Shown: positions 34,752-43,303 of the stretch, piece after piece
How the letters are laid out: each line of letters begins with the position of its first letter
How positions within the stretch are numbered: position 1 is the first letter of the stretch
Source of the DNA: Oscillospiraceae bacterium
GTDB lineage: Bacteria > Bacillota > Clostridia > UBA1381 > UBA9506
Length of the DNA: 64,000 nt
Direction of reading: 5' to 3'
Assembly: GCA_015068855.1 (NCBI GenBank)
Contig: SVJS01000001.1
Coordinates: 62,001 to 126,000, forward strand
Translations under genes and position numbers: made by a program
The notes under the pieces: generated by a model
Told to the model about the DNA's origin: nothing
What the model saw: only the letters and a program-made list of their open reading frames with translations
Databases searched by the model: none

Positions 34752-35294
34752 TTACGATTTTTCTAAAACCTCAATTCGATGTAACGATACCCCTAAAACC
34801 GCCCGCACTGCGCTGATTATGCGGTTTCTGTTATCGTTCCTTTGTGTGCCCTCGGCTACAATTAAAACGCCCGCAACCCTTGGCGTTCCGGTTTTGGAGA
34901 TGACCGGCGTCTGCGTGCCGCTCGCCTCACTTTGCAGGGCCAGCGTTCCCTCTGATTGACTGGCTGTTTCATAAAGAGAGCCGTCCTCTGTTTTTTTGTC
35001 ATCCGTCCGTTCGTTGCGAACATAGTAGCTTTCCCCGCCATCTTCCAAGGTAATCATCACGCTGACATGTTTAAGCCCCCCGGCAGTGGATAAAATTTTA
35101 GAAAGACGCTCTTCCAGCTCCTGTGCATATCGCTCGCTCTGTGTTGCGACGCCGGCTTCTCTAGAGGCAGGCGACTGCTTTTTAGCCGCACCGAAAGAGG
35201 GGAGGCATAAAAGCCCTATCCCTACCATCAATATGATGACAAGCCCTTTTGTATGCGTCATTTTTGAAAAAATTTGTTTATAATCTATCTTCAT
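34752..35294 (-). CDS. spoIIIAG: Stage III sporulation protein AG
   Basis: 180 residues. Large ring component of the mother-cell side channel. One membrane helix (residues 14-33) followed by the ring-building domain: RLSKILSTAGGLKHVSVMITLEDG ... GVLIVAEGTQ ... VRAVLGVSLHRIEVLE. Overlaps spoIIIAF by four bases. Confidence 0.93.
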   Translation of the reverse strand: MKIDYKQIFSKMTHTKGLVIILMVGIGLLCLPSFGAAKKQSPASREAGVATQSERYAQELEERLSKILSTAGGLKHVSVMITLEDGGESYYVRNERTDDKKTEDGSLYETASQSEGTLALQSEASGTQTPVISKTGTPRVAGVLIVAEGTQRNDNRNRIISAVRAVLGVSLHRIEVLEKS

Positions 35295-35746
35295 GGATTA
35301 ACAATGTCCTCCTCAAAGCCAAATTTTTCTGATACAAAAGCGGCTATTTCAGCACTGTGCGGTTCAAGCAAAACCCTGTGGATGCCCGTAATCTGCCCTG
35401 CCTCATTCACTATGCAGTGAACACGGCAGCTGACACTTTTCCCAAAATGACTGTAAACCTCCTGAGAGATAGAAAGAGCCAATCTCCTTTCAAATGTTTC
35501 GGCAATATACGGTCGGGGCGACAGACCCTCGAAGCTGTGTTCATCAATGTACAGATGCGGAATGGCCAGCTGACTGCTGTAATGAGGCAGATTTTGCAGC
35601 GGATGCAGAATTACCAGCATGACAAGAAGACCAATGACAATACGGATATATTTTTTACTGCTTGTGCCTGGAATTAAATTTTCTAAAACCAGTGCAATGA
35701 TGGAAATAATGATGATAGATGTGATATACGATGTAAAAATTTTCAT
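35291..35746 (-). CDS. spoIIIAF: Stage III sporulation protein AF
   Basis: 151 residues. Two N-terminal membrane helices (5-28 and 33-50) and an extracytoplasmic domain. The pattern SYITSIIIISIIALVLENLIP and RIVIGLLVMLVILHPL match SpoIIIAF. Its stop overlaps the spoIIIAG start. Confidence 0.9.
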   Translation of the reverse strand: MKIFTSYITSIIIISIIALVLENLIPGTSSKKYIRIVIGLLVMLVILHPLQNLPHYSSQLAIPHLYIDEHSFEGLSPRPYIAETFERRLALSISQEVYSHFGKSVSCRVHCIVNEAGQITGIHRVLLEPHSAEIAAFVSEKFGFEEDIVNP

Positions 35747-35768
35747 GGTATCCCTCTTTTGTGTCGGC

Positions 35769-36872
35769 TTAGATGGTCAGGCGTCCCAAAAGCGCCAGGC
35801 TGATAATAAACATAACCGTTACCATGAGTAAAATGGAAAAAATCAGGGTAACATTAGCGGATAGCTCTGACAGAAGCTGAACAATGCGTTTATCCGTTGC
35901 GGGTTCTGCTGCGCCGGAGGCAAAGCGAAACAGCAAAGAACAGGTCAAAATTTTAACCAGGGGCAAACAGCAAAGGAACACAAGGCCCAGACACCCAACC
36001 AGACCTACGGCGCCGCGAATGGCCCGAACGCTTGCCAAAACGGTTTCCGCGGATTCAGCCAAAACAGACCCCACAAGGGGAACAAAGTTACAAAGGGCAT
36101 ATTTCATCGTGCGGCCGGCAATGCCTACGGCTGCCGTGTTTGCCGTGCTGTGAATGCCCAAAATGCCCACAAAAACGGTCAGCGAAAGCCCCAATATCCA
36201 TTTAACAACGAGGCTCATGACCTCGATGAGTCTTGTTATGTGAAAGCGTCCGCCCAGGGCCCCCACAACGGAAAGGGCGGTGGTGATCATAATCATGGGT
36301 AATAAGAAGTTTTTACAAATGGCAACAAAGCCCTGCATGGCTACAAACAGTCCCGGATAAAAGTCAGCCGAAACCATGCCCGTGACCGATAACGAAGCCA
36401 TGGCAGGCATTAAAGCGGCAACAAACAAAACCATTTTGTCAATCGCGCCCACCGCCGTGTCGCAAAGCTCCGTGACCAGACTGACCGCTATGCCGGCAAC
36501 CGAAGCAAAGCAGGCCAAAAAACTGATGCCGCTGACGCCCTCTGCACCCTCGCCCTGTTGCAGCGTGCATAAAACACCTGCCAAAACAGACAGGACGATA
36601 AGCTTAACCAAAAGGCCGATGTGCCCTTGCAGTTCCTGAAAAATCAGCTCTGCCAGGCTTTTCAAAACAGATTCAAAAGAGAAGCTGAGCTTGCCGCTCA
36701 GCACCTTTTCCGTAGTGTCCCGAAAGTCAAAACCGGGGACGGACAAGTCCCGTGCCTCTGACAATACATCCTGCAAAATGGCTTGTGTGGGATCCCCCTC
36801 CGCGCTGACAGTCCACCAAGAACCAAGCAACAAAAAGAGCAGGAAAAGCGGCACCAAACGCAACATTTTCAT
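35769..36872 (-). CDS. spoIIIAE: Stage III sporulation protein AE
   Basis: 367 residues. Signal-like N-terminus and about eight membrane helices. Conserved LSFSFESVLKSLAELIFQELQ and RFHITRLIEVMSLVVKWILGLSLTVFVGILGIH segments are typical. It is the polytopic channel component of the SpoIIIA machine in the mother-cell membrane. Confidence 0.93.
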   Translation of the reverse strand: MKMLRLVPLFLLFLLLGSWWTVSAEGDPTQAILQDVLSEARDLSVPGFDFRDTTEKVLSGKLSFSFESVLKSLAELIFQELQGHIGLLVKLIVLSVLAGVLCTLQQGEGAEGVSGISFLACFASVAGIAVSLVTELCDTAVGAIDKMVLFVAALMPAMASLSVTGMVSADFYPGLFVAMQGFVAICKNFLLPMIMITTALSVVGALGGRFHITRLIEVMSLVVKWILGLSLTVFVGILGIHSTANTAAVGIAGRTMKYALCNFVPLVGSVLAESAETVLASVRAIRGAVGLVGCLGLVFLCCLPLVKILTCSLLFRFASGAAEPATDKRIVQLLSELSANVTLIFSILLMVTVMFIISLALLGRLTI

Positions 36873-36889
36873 TTGTTTTCCTCCTGATT

Positions 36890-37288
36890 CTATGACGTGG
36901 GAAGAATGCCAATCAGTAGATTTAAGATGGCTGTTATGATGGGAATGCTGCTTACAACAATCAGCAGCTTGCCCGCCAGCTCAATGTTCTGAGCAATCAT
37001 TTTCTGCCCTGCATCCTCACAAAGAGCGCTGCCAAAATGCGTTATGTAGGCAATCCCGATAATCCGCAAAATTGTGCCAATGTAGTCTGTGTTAAGCTCT
37101 AAACGTGCAGAAAGCATGCCAATTAAATCGAAAACATAGGTAATGTCCCGCACAATCATGTAAAAAATAACGGTGGCGGTCACAATGCTTACACAAAGCG
37201 AAAAGGCAGGTTTTGTTTCTTTGAGAATGAGCGCGGCGACAGAACCGGACAGGGCGATGCCTACAATTTTGATCATATCTGTAAACAT
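36890..37288 (-). CDS. spoIIIAD: Stage III sporulation protein AD
   Basis: 132 residues, four membrane helices; MIKIVGIALSGSVAALILKETKPAFSL and GIAYITHFGSALCEDAGQKMIAQNIELAGK are family segments. Structurally akin to type III secretion export subunits. 17 bases before spoIIIAE. Confidence 0.92.
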   Translation of the reverse strand: MFTDMIKIVGIALSGSVAALILKETKPAFSLCVSIVTATVIFYMIVRDITYVFDLIGMLSARLELNTDYIGTILRIIGIAYITHFGSALCEDAGQKMIAQNIELAGKLLIVVSSIPIITAILNLLIGILPTS

Positions 37289-37290
37289 CT

Positions 37291-37485
37291 CTATAAGTTA
37301 AAAATAGCTTTAATGGTCTGAAACAGATAGTTGATTTCGTTGAGCATCATAAGAAGCACAACAATCAATCCGGCCAGCGTCGTCATCATGGCCTGCTCTT
37401 CCCGACCTGAACGAATTAAGAGCTGATTGAGCACGCTGACAACAATGCCAATGGCCGCAATTTTGAAAATTAACTCAACACCCAT
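37291..37485 (-). CDS. spoIIIAC: Stage III sporulation protein AC
   Basis: 64 residues with two membrane helices (GVELIFKIAAIGIVVSVLN and TTLAGLIVVLLMMLNEI). The length and motifs are those of SpoIIIAC, resembling part of SpoIIIAD. Two bases separate it from spoIIIAD. Confidence 0.92.
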   Translation of the reverse strand: MGVELIFKIAAIGIVVSVLNQLLIRSGREEQAMMTTLAGLIVVLLMMLNEINYLFQTIKAIFNL

Positions 37486-37516
37486 AGAGCTTCTTCCTTT
37501 CTGTGATTTTAGAAAT

Positions 37517-38044
37517 TTACAACAGCATAATCACAATGAGAACGCCCAAAAGAGCGCCTAAGGTTTTCGTGTTTTTTTCTTTTTGTGCGCTGTCCTTTTT
37601 CATGGCTTCAAGCAGCTGTCTGATTTCTTCTGCGCCGCGCGCTAAGCGGTCCGCCTCTATGTCAGAATCAGCCTGTCCCAAGCGGCTGCCCAGCGTGTTA
37701 AATAGGCTTTTAACGGCAGCGGGCAAGTGGTACGTTGTGACGTAAGCCTCCGCGGCCTCTTGCCAAAGGACGCGAAACGGTTGTGACTTTTTTTCATCCA
37801 ATAACTCTTTTAGTTTTTCTGCAAAGGGCCGCGCCGGTGCGTTTTCGTCTTCTGCCAGATGCGCCAGAAGTGACGGTAACGGTTCTAAAGAAAACCGAAT
37901 CAGGCGGGCAAGCTCCATCAAAAATAAGCATAGTTCCTCTATGGAACGATAGCGCTCCTGCTCCCGACGGACAAGAGAAAAACCCATGGCCGTACAGGCA
38001 AGAACAACAAGCACACTGCCCACAAGCTTAACAATCATCGGCAT
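37517..38044 (-). CDS. spoIIIAB: Stage III sporulation protein AB
   Basis: 175 residues. N-terminal membrane helix, a cytoplasmic alpha-helical domain, and a C-terminal membrane helix (TLGALLGVLIVIMLL), with structural likeness to GspF. Motifs RYRSIEELCLFLMELARLIRFS and GRLGQADSDIEADRLARGAEEIR are characteristic. Overlaps spoIIIAA by 17 bases. Confidence 0.92.
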   Translation of the reverse strand: MPMIVKLVGSVLVVLACTAMGFSLVRREQERYRSIEELCLFLMELARLIRFSLEPLPSLLAHLAEDENAPARPFAEKLKELLDEKKSQPFRVLWQEAAEAYVTTYHLPAAVKSLFNTLGSRLGQADSDIEADRLARGAEEIRQLLEAMKKDSAQKEKNTKTLGALLGVLIVIMLL

Positions 38045-38936
38045 GAAGCTCCTTTACGGCGAGTATTGCAGGGCGGTTTTGCTCGCGCCCCAATAAAATT
38101 GCAATGTCAAACAAGTTGCACAGCGCCGGATGGGTTTGACGGATGGACTCTATGTTGTCGCCATGAATGCTGGCGATGAGCCGCGCACCGCAGGAAGAAA
38201 CATGATGCAGGGCCATAATGTCCGCTTCGCCTCCCAGCTCGTCGGTTATGACAATCTCGGGGGACAAACTTCGTATCGAAAGCATCATGCCTACTGATTT
38301 AGGAAATCTGTCCAGCACGTCGGTTTGCAGGCCCACATCAAATTGTGGCACGCCTTCGTAGCTGCCGGCAATTTCTGAGCGCTCGTCCACAATACAAAGC
38401 TTAAAATCGGCGGAAAAAATGCGGGCTAGGTCCCGCAGAAGCGTTGTTTTTCCGCAGGCGGGCGGACCGATAAGCAGGGTGTTTTGCACCCGTCCGTTGT
38501 GCAAAAGCCGTGGTGCCACAGCCTCGGCACAGCCCCTATATGCATGGGCAATCCGCAGGTTGATGCCGGCAATATTGGTAAGGCCCGCAGCTTGTCCGTC
38601 CCGCAGAACCGCCCGCCCTGCAAGACCTGCCCGATGACCGCCGCGCAGGGTGACAAAGCCGTCTTTTATGTCATCTAAATGGGCATAAACCGAGTGCTGG
38701 CAAAGAGTGGACGCCAGCGCGCCAATGTCTGCCCGACCAATGGTTTTTGCCTGACTTATGTCCTCCGTTTCGCCGCCCAAGGCGCTGAGATAGCGCACCT
38801 TTCCCCCGCCGTAAAGCATGATGGGGCGCTCTGTGCGAAAGCGAATTTCTTCCAAAGCAGAAAAGGAAACCGATGCAAAAAGACGGCGATACGGCGTTGT
38901 TAACTGTTCTAAAATCATTTTTTTGCATGTGTTCAT
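38028..38936 (-). CDS. spoIIIAA: Stage III sporulation protein AA, ATPase
   Basis: 302 residues. GspE/secretion-type ATPase thought to power assembly of the mother cell-forespore channel. Walker A GPPACGKTTLLRD, VDERSEIAG, QTDVLDRFPKSVGMMLSIRSLSPEIVITDELGG (Walker B) and SIHG are clear. ATG 38936 has AGAGGTGA upstream; the open frame from 38987 is not used. The operon is read by sigma-E in Bacillus; I could not point to a convincing sigma-E promoter here. Confidence 0.94.
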   Translation of the reverse strand: MNTCKKMILEQLTTPYRRLFASVSFSALEEIRFRTERPIMLYGGGKVRYLSALGGETEDISQAKTIGRADIGALASTLCQHSVYAHLDDIKDGFVTLRGGHRAGLAGRAVLRDGQAAGLTNIAGINLRIAHAYRGCAEAVAPRLLHNGRVQNTLLIGPPACGKTTLLRDLARIFSADFKLCIVDERSEIAGSYEGVPQFDVGLQTDVLDRFPKSVGMMLSIRSLSPEIVITDELGGEADIMALHHVSSCGARLIASIHGDNIESIRQTHPALCNLFDIAILLGREQNRPAILAVKELHADDC

Positions 38937-38997
38937 GTGTTCACCTCTTGCGTGCATGTATCTTATGCTTATGAGCCCCGCCCGCATTTTAGAACCT

Positions 38998-39033
38998 AAA
39001 ATGAAAAGCAGGGCTGCAAAATTGCAGCCCTGC
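38998..39033 (-). terminator. Terminator of the small Cys-rich gene
   Basis: On the minus strand GCAGGGCTGCAA pairs with TTGCAGCCCTGC, then TTTTCATTTT. It separates the short gene at 39048 from spoIIIAA, so the two are not one transcription unit unless readthrough occurs. Confidence 0.8.
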
Positions 39034-39047
39034 CCGCCTTATTCTGC

Positions 39048-39146
39048 TTAGTCGTTGCAGCAGCAGGAAATAAGGATGATGATTAAGATGATCCACAGAC
39101 AGCTGTTGTTGCCGAAACCACCAAACAAATTGTTATTGCATCCCAT
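39048..39146 (-). CDS. Tiny Asn/Gly/Cys-rich membrane peptide, sporulation-type
   Basis: 32 residues: MGCNNNLFGGFGNNSCLW, a stretch of Ile/Leu forming one membrane helix, then SCCCND. AGGAGG lies eight bases before ATG 39146 (five before a second ATG at 39149). The layout, an Asn/Gly-rich head, one aliphatic helix and a Cys-rich tail, resembles small YjcZ-like sporulation peptides of Bacillota, but no family assignment is certain. It has its own terminator and lies directly upstream of the spoIIIA operon. Possible -10-like element CATAGTATG upstream is weak. Confidence 0.65.
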   Translation of the reverse strand: MGCNNNLFGGFGNNSCLWIILIIILISCCCND

Positions 39147-39315
39147 CATTGCGACCTCCTTTTTTGTGTTATACTACATACTATGCCAAAACAAAAAAGT
39201 GGTGCATGATTGGTTTTTTGTTATGTTGCTTAACGAAAAGATATTGATTTACGGGGAAAATGGTGTATAATATAATTAGAAAAATAAGGACTACAATTTA
39301 CAAAGGAGTTACAGT

Positions 39316-40677
39316 ATGAGAATCCGTTTGATTCTTGGAATATGGGCCTGCAAGGCAGGCATTATGATCAGCCGTTTGCTGGGAAAAGGCGGCACCTCCA
39401 TGCCGGGAAAACTGGCCTTTGCCATTTGTCCCGCCATTTTGAGCCTGCTCTCGGCTCAGGTTAAAAAGGACATTATTGTGGTTTGCGGTACCAACGGAAA
39501 AACCACAACCAACAATTTGCTGGCGGCTTTTATCCGCTCTTGCGGTCACAAGGTGGTTTGTAACGACAAGGGCGCCAATATGATTTGGGGTGTTTGCTGC
39601 GCCTTTGCTGAGCAGGCAAGCCTTTGGGGCAAACTCTCGGCGGATTTTGCCTGCCTTGAGGTGGATGAAGCGTCAGCCGTTAAGGTTCTGCAACATGTAA
39701 AGCCCAAAACCATGGTGATGACCAATCTGTTCCGCGACCAGCTTGACCGCTATGGAGACATTGAAACAACGGTTGATTTCCTGCGTCGGGCGCTTTCTCT
39801 TTCTCCTGACACAAGGCTGCTGCTGAACGGCGACGACCCGCTGGTGGCGGCTTTTGGCGAAAATACCGACAGAGAATGCCTCTATATGAGCGTGGATGAG
39901 GATACGGGCCTGGGTGTTGACGATGCCAAAGACGGGCGTTTTTGTTCTTTCTGCGGTGCACCCCTCCGTTATGACTATTATCATTACAGCCAGCTTGGAA
40001 ATTTTAGTTGCACAGGTTGCAGCTTTAAGCGGCACGAGCCTGATTTTAAGGTGAGCGAGGTTTCCCTGCATGACGGGCTGACGTTCTGCTTAGAATATAA
40101 TGAAAAAAAAGAACCGTTTGCGGTGAGCTACCGCGGTTTTTATAATGTCTATAACATTGCGCTTTCCTATGCTGCCGCGCTGATTTCCATGGGCGAGGCG
40201 CCGGATTATCAGGCGGTTTTAGCGGCCTATAAGCCGCAGGTGGGCCGCATGGAGAGCTTTACCATCGGTTCAAAAGACGTGATTTTGAACATGGCTAAAA
40301 ATCCTGCCGGCTTTAATCAGGCTATTGCAACCCTTTTGCAGGACAGCCGTGAAAAGGACATTCTTATTGCCGTGAACGATAACGAGTCTGACGGTCAGGA
40401 CATCACCTGGCTTTGGGATGTCAGCTTTGAAAGTCTGCAAAATGCAGGCGTAAAGCGCCTCGTTGTCAGCGGTCTGCGGGCCGACGAGCTGATGCTGCGC
40501 CTTAAATACGCCGGTTTTGCAGAAAACACGCAAATCAAATGCCATGAGCTGCAACAGGCGGTGGATGCGGCAGCAGGTGGAGACGCACCGGTTTGTTACA
40601 TGCTGGCCAATTACACAGCCGTGTTCCCCATTCAGAAAATTTTGAAGGAAACGGAGGGGCAAAGCCATGGAGCGTAA
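39316..40677 (+). CDS. murT: Lipid II isoglutaminyl synthase, MurT subunit
   Basis: 453 residues, Mur-ligase-like subunit that activates the D-Glu carboxylate of lipid II with ATP. Walker-type GTNGKTTTNN at about 56-65, a zinc ribbon CSFCGAPLRYDYYHYSQLGNFSCTGC near 212-237 characteristic of MurT, and the C-terminal DUF1727 domain (MAKNPAGFNQAI) are present. AAGGAG precedes the start. The stop overlaps gatD by 11 bases. Amidation is required for efficient cross-linking and affects lysozyme sensitivity. Confidence 0.95.
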   Translation: MRIRLILGIWACKAGIMISRLLGKGGTSMPGKLAFAICPAILSLLSAQVKKDIIVVCGTNGKTTTNNLLAAFIRSCGHKVVCNDKGANMIWGVCCAFAEQASLWGKLSADFACLEVDEASAVKVLQHVKPKTMVMTNLFRDQLDRYGDIETTVDFLRRALSLSPDTRLLLNGDDPLVAAFGENTDRECLYMSVDEDTGLGVDDAKDGRFCSFCGAPLRYDYYHYSQLGNFSCTGCSFKRHEPDFKVSEVSLHDGLTFCLEYNEKKEPFAVSYRGFYNVYNIALSYAAALISMGEAPDYQAVLAAYKPQVGRMESFTIGSKDVILNMAKNPAGFNQAIATLLQDSREKDILIAVNDNESDGQDITWLWDVSFESLQNAGVKRLVVSGLRADELMLRLKYAGFAENTQIKCHELQQAVDAAAGGDAPVCYMLANYTAVFPIQKILKETEGQSHGA

Positions 40678-41401
40678 AGGATTGATCATTGGACACTTGT
40701 TTCCTGATTTATTGAATTTATATGGTGACAAGGGCAACATTCTCTCCCTGCAAAACCGACTTTTGTGGCGGGGCTATGAGGCGGAGATTGTTTGCATTGA
40801 AGAAAATGATACCATTGATTTTGCACGTTTTGATATCGTGTATTTAGGTGGCGGCTCAGACCGTGCCGAGCTTTTGGTTTTAGAAAAATTGCGCCCCTAC
40901 CGGGATGCGCTGCATCGCTATACCGAAGCAGGAGGCGTCTTGCTCGCAACCTGCGGTGGCTATGAAATGCTTGGAACGTCCCTGATGCTCTGCGGACAAA
41001 GCACAGAGGGGCTTTCACTTTTAGATGTGCGCACCGAGGCAGGGCCAAACCGGCTAATCGGTAACGTTGTTGCCGAAACGGTGTTAGATGGCAGCGCCTT
41101 GGATATTGTTGGTTTTGAAAACCATAGCGGACGCACCTTTTTGGGTGACTGCAAGGGGTTTGCCAAGATTGTGAGCGGCTTTGGAAACAACGGAGAGGAC
41201 GGAACCTGCGGCGCCGTTTACCGGAATGTTTTAGGCACGCATCTGCATGGTCCGCTTCTTCCGAAAAACCCTGCGCTGACAGATTATCTTTTACAAAGAG
41301 CTTTGCTTAGAAAATACGGTGAGGCCGAGCTTTTGCCTCTTGATGACAAGGCAGAGCAGGAAGCACATGATTATGCCTGCAAGCGCTTTGGCAAAGAATA
41401 A
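40667..41401 (+). CDS. gatD: Lipid II isoglutaminyl synthase, GatD glutaminase subunit
   Basis: 244 residues, class I glutamine amidotransferase. LIIGHLFPDLLNLYGDKGN is the family N-terminus; catalytic Cys is in LLATCGGYEMLG and the His in LGTHLHGPLLPKNP. It supplies ammonia to MurT for conversion of D-isoGlu to D-isoGln in the stem peptide. Translationally coupled with murT. Confidence 0.95.
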   Translation: MERKGLIIGHLFPDLLNLYGDKGNILSLQNRLLWRGYEAEIVCIEENDTIDFARFDIVYLGGGSDRAELLVLEKLRPYRDALHRYTEAGGVLLATCGGYEMLGTSLMLCGQSTEGLSLLDVRTEAGPNRLIGNVVAETVLDGSALDIVGFENHSGRTFLGDCKGFAKIVSGFGNNGEDGTCGAVYRNVLGTHLHGPLLPKNPALTDYLLQRALLRKYGEAELLPLDDKAEQEAHDYACKRFGKE

Positions 41402-41413
41402 GGAGGGATTTCC

Positions 41414-42556
41414 GTGGAAAAGAAACGTAAGGAATGGACAAAATATATCAGCATTTTCCTTTTGGGCGCGGCGCTGATTATTTTTTATAAAACCTTTGAT
41501 AATTTGCGCTCTGTTCTTTCTGCAATCGGCGACTTTATTGCCTTGCTGACACCCTTTATCATCGGCTTTATCCTGGCTTTTTTCCTCTATCCGGCAACGG
41601 CAAACTTAGAAAAAAAGCTTGCAAAAGCTAAGCCTGCTTTTTTGGTTAAACACAAAAAAACAATTTCGATTCTGGCCGTTTATTTCGGATTTCTGGCGGT
41701 TTTGGGCGTTGCGATCGGTTTTGTGTTCCCCCGTCTGTCTGCCGGCGTTGCCGACCTGATTAAAAAACTCCCCGTCATTGTCAACGACCTTATTGCCTTT
41801 GCCGATGGCCTGATGCGTGACGGCGGTCTTTTGGAAAAATTACCCCTAGAATCCTGGCTTGCCGCTGTTGATTTTCAAGGCATTTTAAGCAACATCTTTA
41901 TGCAGGATGCCTGGAGCTATGTGGAGGGCGTTAAGGGCGTAACCAGCGCCGCAAGCTCTTTCCTGATCGGCCTGGTTGTTTGCCTCTATACTCTTTTGGA
42001 GCGCGACAACCTGTTCCGCTTGACAAGGCGCTTTTTCGGATTGTTTATGAAAGAAGAAAGCATGGCGGTTGCCAAAGCCTATATCGGCCACATCAGCAGC
42101 ATTTTTTATCGTTTCTTCTACGGTATGATGATTGATTCTTTGATTGTCGGCATCATCGCCGCAATCGGGTTTGCCCTGTTCCGCATTCCTTATGCCCCGA
42201 TTTTGGGTGCCGTGATGATGATTTTCAATATGATTCCTTATTTCGGTCCTATCATCGGCGCCATTCCCGCTGTTTTGATTGCCGCCATCAGTCAGGGTCT
42301 GTATCCTGCCCTTTGGGTTGCTCTTTTCATCCTGATTCTGCAACAGGTGGAGGGAAACATCATTGCGCCCCGTATTTTAGGAGGCTCTGTTGGGGTCAGC
42401 CCCTTCTGGGTTGTTTTTGCCATTGTTGTCTTTGGCGGTCTGTTTGGTGTTTGGGGCATGATTCTCGGTGTTCCCCTGCTGGCGGCCATCCGCATGCTCG
42501 CGCGGGACTATTTGCATGATAAAAAACTGGACGCAGGTTTGGGCGAAACAGAATAA
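41414..42556 (+). CDS. AI-2E family transporter
   Basis: 380 residues with about seven to eight membrane helices. Typical segments are FIALLTPFIIGFILAFFLYP, VVCLYTLLERDN, DSLIVGIIAAIGF, RIPYAPILGAVMMIFNMIPYFGPIIGAIPA and GPxxGAxxG-like GSVGVSPFWVVFAIVVFGGLFGVWGMILGVPLLA. Family members export AI-2 or other compounds, or act in sodium/proton antiport; substrate not predictable. GTG 41414 follows AGGAGG. It is 12 bases after gatD, so likely the same operon. Confidence 0.9.
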   Translation: MEKKRKEWTKYISIFLLGAALIIFYKTFDNLRSVLSAIGDFIALLTPFIIGFILAFFLYPATANLEKKLAKAKPAFLVKHKKTISILAVYFGFLAVLGVAIGFVFPRLSAGVADLIKKLPVIVNDLIAFADGLMRDGGLLEKLPLESWLAAVDFQGILSNIFMQDAWSYVEGVKGVTSAASSFLIGLVVCLYTLLERDNLFRLTRRFFGLFMKEESMAVAKAYIGHISSIFYRFFYGMMIDSLIVGIIAAIGFALFRIPYAPILGAVMMIFNMIPYFGPIIGAIPAVLIAAISQGLYPALWVALFILILQQVEGNIIAPRILGGSVGVSPFWVVFAIVVFGGLFGVWGMILGVPLLAAIRMLARDYLHDKKLDAGLGETE

Positions 42557-42569
42557 TATACGCAAAGAA

Positions 42570-42614
42570 AAAAGAGCTGTAACAACACAAAATGCGTGTT
42601 GTTACAGCTCTTTT
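42570..42614. terminator. Terminator of the murT operon
   Basis: AAAAAGAGCTGTAACAACA pairs with TGTTGTTACAGCTCTTTTT. The 100 bases that follow hold an imperfect duplicated phrase but no gene. Confidence 0.92.
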
Positions 42615-42715
42615 TAGCTTGTGTGGTATGCGATTTTGCTGCATCCCCTCTTTGGGGCTGGACGAAAAATAGCGCGATTTGCCTTGTGTGATATGCGCAT
42701 TTTTCAACAGTCCTT

Positions 42716-43303
42716 TTATTTCTCCGCACCCTCTAAAAAGTAGGTGGCTTCCATATCTGCCATGTGCAGAGCAAAGCTCAACGGATACAGCTCAAAGCTC
42801 TTGCCAACATTGCGCTTATCCCCGTCCTCAGAAAAGCCCATGTGATAGCGAATGGCAAAAGCCTCCTCTCGCGTCAGGCGCATAAAGCCTGTGATGATAT
42901 AAACGGATTTTTCTCCGTGACCATAGGGCAGGCTGTCCTCAAATTCATAATAGGGAACCTGTGTCCAGCGTCCCTCTTTATCCTTAACATTGCGCAGGCT
43001 CTCATGATAACAGTTGATTTTGCAAACATCATGCAGAAGCGCCACAATCGCTGCGCTCTCAGGCGACACTTCCAAACCGTAAAGCTCTGCCACACGGGGA
43101 CGCGCCAGATAATCCTGCAAGCAATCATACACATTAACAGAATGTTCAACCAGCCCGCCTGCATACGCACCATGGTAGCGGCTGCTGGCCGGCGCTGTGA
43201 AAAAGTCGCTGGCAGGGGAGCACAGATAGTCTAACAGCTTATCGGCACCCTCCCGTTTTATGTTCTCACGAAACAGCTCTATAAATTCTTCTTTTCCTGT
43301 CAT
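42716..43303 (-). CDS. HD-domain hydrolase
   Basis: 195 residues. Metal-dependent phosphohydrolase fold: the first His in VEHSVNVYDC, the HD pair in ALLHDVCKINCYHESL and a later His in YGHGEKS. Residues are those of small HD proteins found in Clostridia and their phages; the substrate, possibly a nucleotide, is not known. It overlaps the SDR gene by four bases. Confidence 0.85.
   Translation of the reverse strand: MTGKEEFIELFRENIKREGADKLLDYLCSPASDFFTAPASSRYHGAYAGGLVEHSVNVYDCLQDYLARPRVAELYGLEVSPESAAIVALLHDVCKINCYHESLRNVKDKEGRWTQVPYYEFEDSLPYGHGEKSVYIITGFMRLTREEAFAIRYHMGFSEDGDKRNVGKSFELYPLSFALHMADMEATYFLEGAEK

Noticed and set aside
38937-38990. Sigma-E promoter for spoIIIA
   Set aside because: A GATACATG resembling the -10 box exists, but there is no matching -35 at the right distance.
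42617-42704. Duplicated phrase CTTGTGTGRTATGCG at 42618 and 42683
   Set aside because: Short and imperfect, in a non-coding gap after a terminator; not enough to define an element.
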